Shown here: positions 6,556-10,036 of the stretch, in pieces
How positions within the stretch are numbered: the first letter of the stretch is position 1
Layout of the letters: every line of letters begins with the position of its first letter
DNA from: an uncultured bacterium
Lineage (GTDB): Bacteria; Bdellovibrionota_C; UBA2361; SZUA-149; CALKYB01
Assembly: GCA_938003565.1 (NCBI GenBank)
Contig: CALKYB010000118.1
Span: 1-10,036, forward strand
Length of the DNA: 10,036 nt
Direction of reading: 5' to 3'
The notes under the pieces: generated by a model
Database searches by the model: none
Told to the model about the DNA's origin: nothing
Seen by the model: only the letters and a program-made list of their open reading frames with translations
Position numbers and translations under genes: made by a program

Positions 6556-6568
6556 CATAACTGTTATG
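6556..6568 (-). promoter_or_regulatory. 13-bp perfect palindrome next to the Shine-Dalgarno (copy 2)
   Basis: CATAAC-A-GTTATG is symmetric around one central base and overlaps the GAGGAG ribosome site by one base, 15 bases upstream of the ATG at 6541. Twelve of 13 bases match the copy upstream of the gene at 2594, while surrounding sequence differs. A likely operator for a dimeric regulator that would block transcription or translation start; inference. Confidence 0.55.
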
Positions 6569-6717
6569 CGAAAACAGCTCCCTTTCGTGCCCTATCTAAG
6601 CATATGAAATAATTACACATTCTCAGAATATGGTCCCGCAATTTTCGAAAAAAAATTGCCCACAGACCTTAAACTAACTTCCCAAGCCAAACCACCCTAC
6701 ATACTTCGAACTCACCG

Positions 6718-6899
6718 TTGAGAAGCGGGCAGAATCTAGTTTTAGTTTCTGGCGGAATGCGAGGTGGATTGCGGAAATTAAAAACGAGACCTAAGTCTCG
6801 TTTTTCAATCTTCCACATCCACCAAGCCCTCGGAGCCATCTCCCTGAGAGATGGCGAGAATGAGCCAGAAACTCAAACTAGATTCTGCCCTCTACTCAA
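6718..6899. repeat. 182-bp branched inverted-repeat element (three-way junction)
   Basis: The outer arms at 6727-6753 (GGGCAGAATC...) and 6864-6890 (...GATTCTGCCC) are complementary in 26 of 27 positions. After an imperfect four-base gap the pairing resumes with TTGAG (6718-6722) and CTCAA (6895-6899). Inside are two further hairpins. The first is GGTGGAT/ATCCACC (6763-6769/6817-6823), continuing through GGAA/TTCC to an 11-bp stem (6780-6790/6795-6805). The second is GCCATCTC/GAGATGGC (6835-6842/6848-6855). The right end covers the stop codon of the glycosyltransferase gene. No target-site duplication is obvious. Candidate miniature mobile element or structured RNA. Confidence 0.8.
6780..6805. 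terminator. Bidirectional intrinsic terminator inside the branched element
   Basis: AAAAACGAGAC-CTAA-GTCTCGTTTTT is a perfect 11-bp stem with a four-base loop, A-tract and T-tract on both strands. On the minus strand it lies about 90 bases past the glycosyltransferase stop and could end that transcript. The five-T run is short but adequate. Confidence 0.65.
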
Positions 6900-8017
6900 T
6901 CCTCGATCCCCATCTCCCTAACCATCTCACTAAACTTTTCCACATAACAATCTTCTGTGTAGTTAGACAAATAACGCTTTCGACCATTTTCCCCTAAAGA
7001 CTTGGCCAAATTTTTGTCTCCCAACACTCGAGCCATAGCTTTAGCCAGGTCATCAACATCCCCCGGCTCAACCAACAAACCATTCTCTTCATCCGATACA
7101 TAAGTGGGAATACCATCTACGCGCGAAGCCACTATGGGCTTGGCACAAGCCATTGCCTCCAATATTACCCGACCCATAGCCTCAGATCGTGAAGGACATA
7201 CAAACAAGGCACATTCGCTAATATACTTCGCTGCTGGCTGAGGACCCGTAAATTCAATTGCAGAATTATCCTTAGCTAAGCTTTTAAAATGCTCTAATTG
7301 AGAGTCCCAGCCTACGACAAGCAATTTATAATCAGAAAACTCAGGATGGATTTTATTGAAAGACTCAATCAGCACATCAACAGCCTTTCTATAAAAGCCG
7401 ACCCCCACCATTACTATGGTTTTCTTATTGTTTTCATGTGGCAAAAAAGACTCGCCAGCTATATAATCAAAAAATCTACTTCTTGCTGGGAACTTACGAC
7501 TAAAAACACAGTCTACTTGAGCGTCATATAAAAGTTTGAGGCGATCGCAGCCCGTACCAACTACTCTCAGAGCAAGTTTTTGCAACCAATTGTTCAATTT
7601 TTCCTTCAGCGACGGATTAGGCGTTTCCCCAACTACCATTTGCTCCGGTACACCTGTGACTTCAACTACTAATTTTGCGCCTGTAAGCAATTTCAATACT
7701 AAACCTGAAACCCCAGTCGAATTTGTGCCATAGCAGAGTATAAGGTCAATCTTCTCTTGTCGATGTAGGGCCAGACCTTTTCCAATATAGAACCTAAAAT
7801 TAAGAAGCATCTTAAAAAATGAGTGAGACTTATAGGTTACGATATTGTGAAATTTGAAATTTCCTATCGACTTAATACTACTTAACTCGGGCTTCAACTC
7901 CCAGGTAGGTTGAAGAATATGGCCCTTGAATTTTTTAGAAAGGTGACTCTGCACCCTCAACTCTGGTTCGGATATTATAGGATTATACCCAGGATATAAA
8001 AAAAGTATGTTGGCCAT
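6896..8017 (-). CDS. Glycosyltransferase, GT4 family (GT-B fold)
   Basis: A retaining glycosyltransferase of 373 residues that would move a sugar from a nucleotide-sugar donor to a lipid-linked or polysaccharide acceptor at the cytoplasmic membrane face. The C-terminal GT1/GT4 domain (about 195-355) shows VGVGFYRKAVDVL with Lys211 (donor phosphate contact) and the E-x7-E motif, CPSRSEAMGRVILEAMACAKPIVAS with Glu279 and Glu287. NGLLVEPGDVDDLAKAM follows. The N-terminal half has the acceptor-domain pattern FLYPGYNP...LILCYGTNSTGVSGL...VVEVTGVPE. The start ATG at 8017 fits the family, but no Shine-Dalgarno precedes it (TTCCAATTTAATTAT), so it may be translated from a very short leader. No other sugar gene lies nearby, so this looks like an isolated transferase. 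It is divergent from the DUF4397 gene. Donor and acceptor cannot be stated. Confidence 0.92.
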   Translation of the reverse strand: MANILFLYPGYNPIISEPELRVQSHLSKKFKGHILQPTWELKPELSSIKSIGNFKFHNIVTYKSHSFFKMLLNFRFYIGKGLALHRQEKIDLILCYGTNSTGVSGLVLKLLTGAKLVVEVTGVPEQMVVGETPNPSLKEKLNNWLQKLALRVVGTGCDRLKLLYDAQVDCVFSRKFPARSRFFDYIAGESFLPHENNKKTIVMVGVGFYRKAVDVLIESFNKIHPEFSDYKLLVVGWDSQLEHFKSLAKDNSAIEFTGPQPAAKYISECALFVCPSRSEAMGRVILEAMACAKPIVASRVDGIPTYVSDEENGLLVEPGDVDDLAKAMARVLGDKNLAKSLGENGRKRYLSNYTEDCYVEKFSEMVREMGIED

Positions 8018-8147
8018 ATAATTAAATTGGAACTAGAAACGTCTAAAAAGATTATCTGGGTATTGATATTTCTAATTAGCCATTACCCACTTTGGCTGAT
8101 ATTGTTCTACATATCTCTTTTAACATTATTTCAATAGGAAGTGTAAC

Positions 8148-8885
8148 ATGCGCGAAAACAGAATTATCCCTAACTATACTAGATATCTTTGCATTTTCTG
8201 TGCTATATTGACACTCCTAGTTACCCTCGTAGGCTGTGGAGGGAGTAGCGACGACGCAAACAATAGCTTCGGTAACAACACTTCTCTAAGGGTTTTTCAT
8301 GCATCAGCCGACACTCCTTCCTTGGATTTATATCTAGACGAAACTCGCAGGCAATTTGACACCTCCTTTCGAAATTCTACTGACTTCGTAGCGGTCGACC
8401 CAGGAGAAGTTTCGGTTAGTCTTAACGTAGCAGGTAGTACCACCCTCGTACTCGAGGCCGTAGTAGATTTTAGAGAAGGAACTTCCACTACCTTAGTTGC
8501 TACAAACTTTGCAGACCAACTGGAGACAATTTTAATTAATGACGACCTAATTTCCCCCGGTCAAGGCTTGATTAAATTCCGAGTTGGTCACTTAGCGCCA
8601 ACTGCCCCTGCATTGGATTTATATATCAGTAGTCCTTCTGAGGATTTAGATTTCCTCTCGCCAGTATTTACAAATGTTTCTTATAAAGACATTGGAGACT
8701 TTTTGCAGATTCCTAGAGGAACTTATAGACTTCGAGCAACAGTAGCCGGAACCCAAGTTGTGGCTATTGATTCAGGAGAATTAAATTTCGACGGAGAAAG
8801 AATTTTTACTGTTTTAGCGCTAGATGCTGAAGGGGGAGGAGAACCTTTTAGCTTCGAAATTATTCGTGACAGACCAAAAAGCTAA
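8148..8885 (+). CDS. DUF4397 lipoprotein with two tandem repeats
   Basis: A 245-residue exported lipoprotein. The N-terminus has a hydrophobic signal ending in the lipobox LVGC (Cys30), followed by Gly/Ser/Asp; the missing Asp at +2 (Gly31) favours outer-membrane sorting. The mature part holds two copies of the DUF4397 beta-domain: LRVFHASADTPSLDLYLD (47-64) and FRVGHLAPTAPALDLYIS (144-161) start equivalent units, and GEVSVSLNVAG (86-96) parallels GTYRLRATVAG (191-201). DUF4397 proteins are surface proteins of unknown function. The start ATG at 8148 has AGGAAG about six to eight bases upstream. The gene is 22 bases before gloA and probably the first of a three-gene unit. Confidence 0.9.
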   Translation: MRENRIIPNYTRYLCIFCAILTLLVTLVGCGGSSDDANNSFGNNTSLRVFHASADTPSLDLYLDETRRQFDTSFRNSTDFVAVDPGEVSVSLNVAGSTTLVLEAVVDFREGTSTTLVATNFADQLETILINDDLISPGQGLIKFRVGHLAPTAPALDLYISSPSEDLDFLSPVFTNVSYKDIGDFLQIPRGTYRLRATVAGTQVVAIDSGELNFDGERIFTVLALDAEGGGEPFSFEIIRDRPKS

Positions 8886-8893
8886 GTTTGCCT

Positions 8894-8900
8894 AGAGGGA
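8894..8900 (+). promoter_or_regulatory. Shine-Dalgarno deciding the GTG start of gloA
   Basis: GAGGGAG is seven bases before the GTG at 8908. It sits within the 22-base gap after the DUF4397 stop, supporting the GTG rather than the downstream in-frame ATG at codon 7. Confidence 0.8.
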
Positions 8901-8907
8901 GTTACTG

Positions 8908-9348
8908 GTGGAATATTTGCATACTATGGTCCGTGTTCAGGACTTAGAGGAATCCCTAAACTTTTACTGTGACAAACTAGGTCTAGTTGAGGTGAGTCGG
9001 CGGGAGTTTGAAAAAGGTAGATTCACTTTAGTATTTTTGGCAACCAAGAATGATCAAGACAGAGCCTCCTCAAGTAAGTCTCCGCTCCTAGAGCTGACTT
9101 ATAATTGGGATCCCGAGGAGTACGACTCTGGTAGAAATTTTGGTCATCTAGCCTATCGCGTAGATAACATCTACGAAACTTGCGCCAAACTTCAAGCTAA
9201 AGGCATTACCATTAACCGCCCCCCTCGAGACGGATATATGGCTTTCATCAAATCACCAGATGGCATTTCTATTGAGCTTTTACAAAAAGGGAAATCTCTC
9301 AATCCCCAAGAGCCTTGGGCTTCAATGGAGAATACTGGATCGTGGTAG
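8908..9348 (+). CDS. gloA: Lactoylglutathione lyase (glyoxalase I), VOC superfamily
   Basis: Converts the hemithioacetal of methylglyoxal and glutathione to S-lactoylglutathione in the cytosol, the first step of methylglyoxal detoxification. The protein aligns along its length with Escherichia coli GloA: EYLHTMVRVQDLEESLNFY at the start, LLELTYNWDPEEYDSG, FGHLAYRVDN and SPDGISIELLQK. The four metal ligands are present as His5, Glu62, His80 and Glu123. Length of 146 residues is usual (about 135-145). The GTG start is set by an excellent ribosome site. Lying between the DUF4397 gene and the J-domain gene with very short or no gaps, it is likely cotranscribed with both. No glyoxalase II is in view. 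Confident. Confidence 0.95.
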   Translation: MEYLHTMVRVQDLEESLNFYCDKLGLVEVSRREFEKGRFTLVFLATKNDQDRASSSKSPLLELTYNWDPEEYDSGRNFGHLAYRVDNIYETCAKLQAKGITINRPPRDGYMAFIKSPDGISIELLQKGKSLNPQEPWASMENTGSW

Positions 9349-10025
9349 CGAGCGGAGCGATGATTGACGCTCTACTGGAGCCGAGTATCGCCAACTCTGT
9401 TTTTGGGTTGTTATTCGCCTTTTCAAAAGATGAAGCTTTGGGTAGTAGCGACATTCAAGATTTCGATTCTGAAATTGAACAGATACTTCCCGGAATAAGA
9501 CTACCTCCTGAAACTAGATCAAGCCTCTCTATTATCTATCTTGCCACACTGAATTCCGACGAACCTTTCAGTTCTTTTGCACAAAACTCAGCCAAGTCTT
9601 TTAGCTCCGAGAGAAGCATTGCAATGGCCATTCTCGCTATCCTTCTTCGCTTAAGCGTAACAGATGGAATAGTCTGTCGAGAAGCGGCAAGAAAATTCGA
9701 AATTGTCGCTAATGAACTTTCTGTTGAAAGAGAAGAATGGCTCAGTTTCCCTGAAGAGCTCCAAGAAATTCGAGAGGTCATCGCCGAAATCTCTAGCCCA
9801 AACTCTTTTCGTCGCCACTCAAAAAAAATCTCCTCTCTATATACCCAGCTAGAATGCCAGCCGGAATGTTCTGATAAAGAACTTAGAGAGTCTTATAGAA
9901 AACTGGTAAAAAAATACCACCCCGATTCAAAACTCAAATTTGGAAAGACTCAACCCTCAAGCGAAAAATTTCAATCAATCCAAACCGCCTTCGAAGAAAT
10001 CCAAAAACTCCGACAAATCGCTTAA
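9342..10025 (+). CDS. TerB-like / J-domain co-chaperone (DjlA-like, soluble)
   Basis: J-domain proteins stimulate DnaK ATPase through the HPD motif. Counting from the ATG at 9360 (221 residues), the N-terminal helical part includes MAILAILLRLSVTDGIVCREAARKFEIVANELSV (about 89-122), matching the acid-rich TerB/DjlA-central region. The C-terminal 60 residues form a J domain: SLYTQLECQPECSDKELRESYRKLVKKYHPDSK, with His187-Pro188-Asp189. The order TerB then J is that of DjlA, but the DjlA membrane anchor is absent. Start is uncertain: GTG 9342 (GGAG 11 bases upstream) overlaps the gloA stop by a few bases, ATG 9360 has GGAG only two bases before it, and TTG 9315 is also open. I give 9342 provisionally. 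Overlap with gloA implies translational coupling. Ends 11 bases before the window edge. Confidence 0.82.
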   Translation: MVASGAMIDALLEPSIANSVFGLLFAFSKDEALGSSDIQDFDSEIEQILPGIRLPPETRSSLSIIYLATLNSDEPFSSFAQNSAKSFSSERSIAMAILAILLRLSVTDGIVCREAARKFEIVANELSVEREEWLSFPEELQEIREVIAEISSPNSFRRHSKKISSLYTQLECQPECSDKELRESYRKLVKKYHPDSKLKFGKTQPSSEKFQSIQTAFEEIQKLRQIA

Positions 10026-10036
10026 GAACTTCAAAG

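Larger units (their letters stand above)
6542..6895. other. Intergenic region between the Gly-rich protein gene and glycosyltransferase
   Basis: This holds the shared palindrome (6556-6568), an AT-rich hairpin GCAATTTT/AAAATTGC around 6638-6660, and the large branched inverted repeat from 6718. The promoter of the 6065-6541 gene must be here, but no hexamer pair is convincing. A plus-strand open frame of 67 codons (6718-6921) is an artefact of the inverted repeat: it has no ribosome site and no protein character. Confidence 0.5.

Noticed and set aside
6718..6921. 67-codon plus-strand open frame beginning TTG
   Set aside because: It runs through the branched inverted repeat and into the antisense of the glycosyltransferase end; no ribosome site and no protein-like pattern.
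1..10036. CRISPR arrays, tRNA, rRNA, insertion sequences with transposase, prophage genes
   Set aside because: Looked for on both strands; no evenly spaced repeats, cloverleaf, or recognisable transposase, integrase or phage protein found.

Overview
The window is a stretch of chromosome from a Gram-negative (diderm) bacterium. The evidence is two probable lipoproteins, an exported outer-membrane beta-barrel-like protein with its own promoter and terminator, and a bacterial lipocalin. Base composition is moderately AT-rich, and start codons include ATG, GTG and probably TTG. No rRNA, tRNA, transposase, integrase, phage gene or CRISPR array is visible, and I cannot name the genus. A secreted family-14-type polysaccharide lyase, with a short GWGWEN motif like that of cellulose-binding modules, hints at a life with access to polysaccharides, possibly aquatic. 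That last point is inference.

Layout, left to right. Positions 1-676 (-) hold a Bax-inhibitor-1 (YccA/YbhL) membrane protein cut by the left edge. Positions 980-1534 (+) hold a lipocalin (Blc-like), which converges on 1551-2594 (-), an unrecognised beta-rich 347-residue protein. Then come 2727-3848 (-), a secreted PL14-like polysaccharide lyase; 4127-4789 (-), an outer-membrane barrel-like protein with a good sigma-70 promoter and an intrinsic terminator; and 4927-5751 (-), a voltage-gated potassium channel with a C-terminal zinc-ribbon-like tail. A 313-base gap carries a perfect 21-bp inverted repeat. Next are 6065-6541 (-), an unrecognised Gly/Ala-rich protein ending in a cationic amphipathic helix; a 182-bp branched inverted-repeat element (6718-6899); and 6896-8017 (-), a GT4-type glycosyltransferase. 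Finally a plus-strand cluster runs to the end: a DUF4397 lipoprotein, glyoxalase I (gloA), and a TerB-like/J-domain co-chaperone, closely spaced as in an operon.

Most genes are unrelated housekeeping or envelope functions. The only suggestion of a linked system is that the two genes I cannot assign (1551-2594 and 6065-6541) share a 13-bp palindrome, CATAACAGTTATG or one base off it, directly abutting their Shine-Dalgarno sequences. Their upstream regions otherwise look different. This could mark a common regulon of unknown proteins, one of which looks membrane-active. The second notable item is the large three-way-junction repeat embedded at the 3' end of the glycosyltransferase gene.
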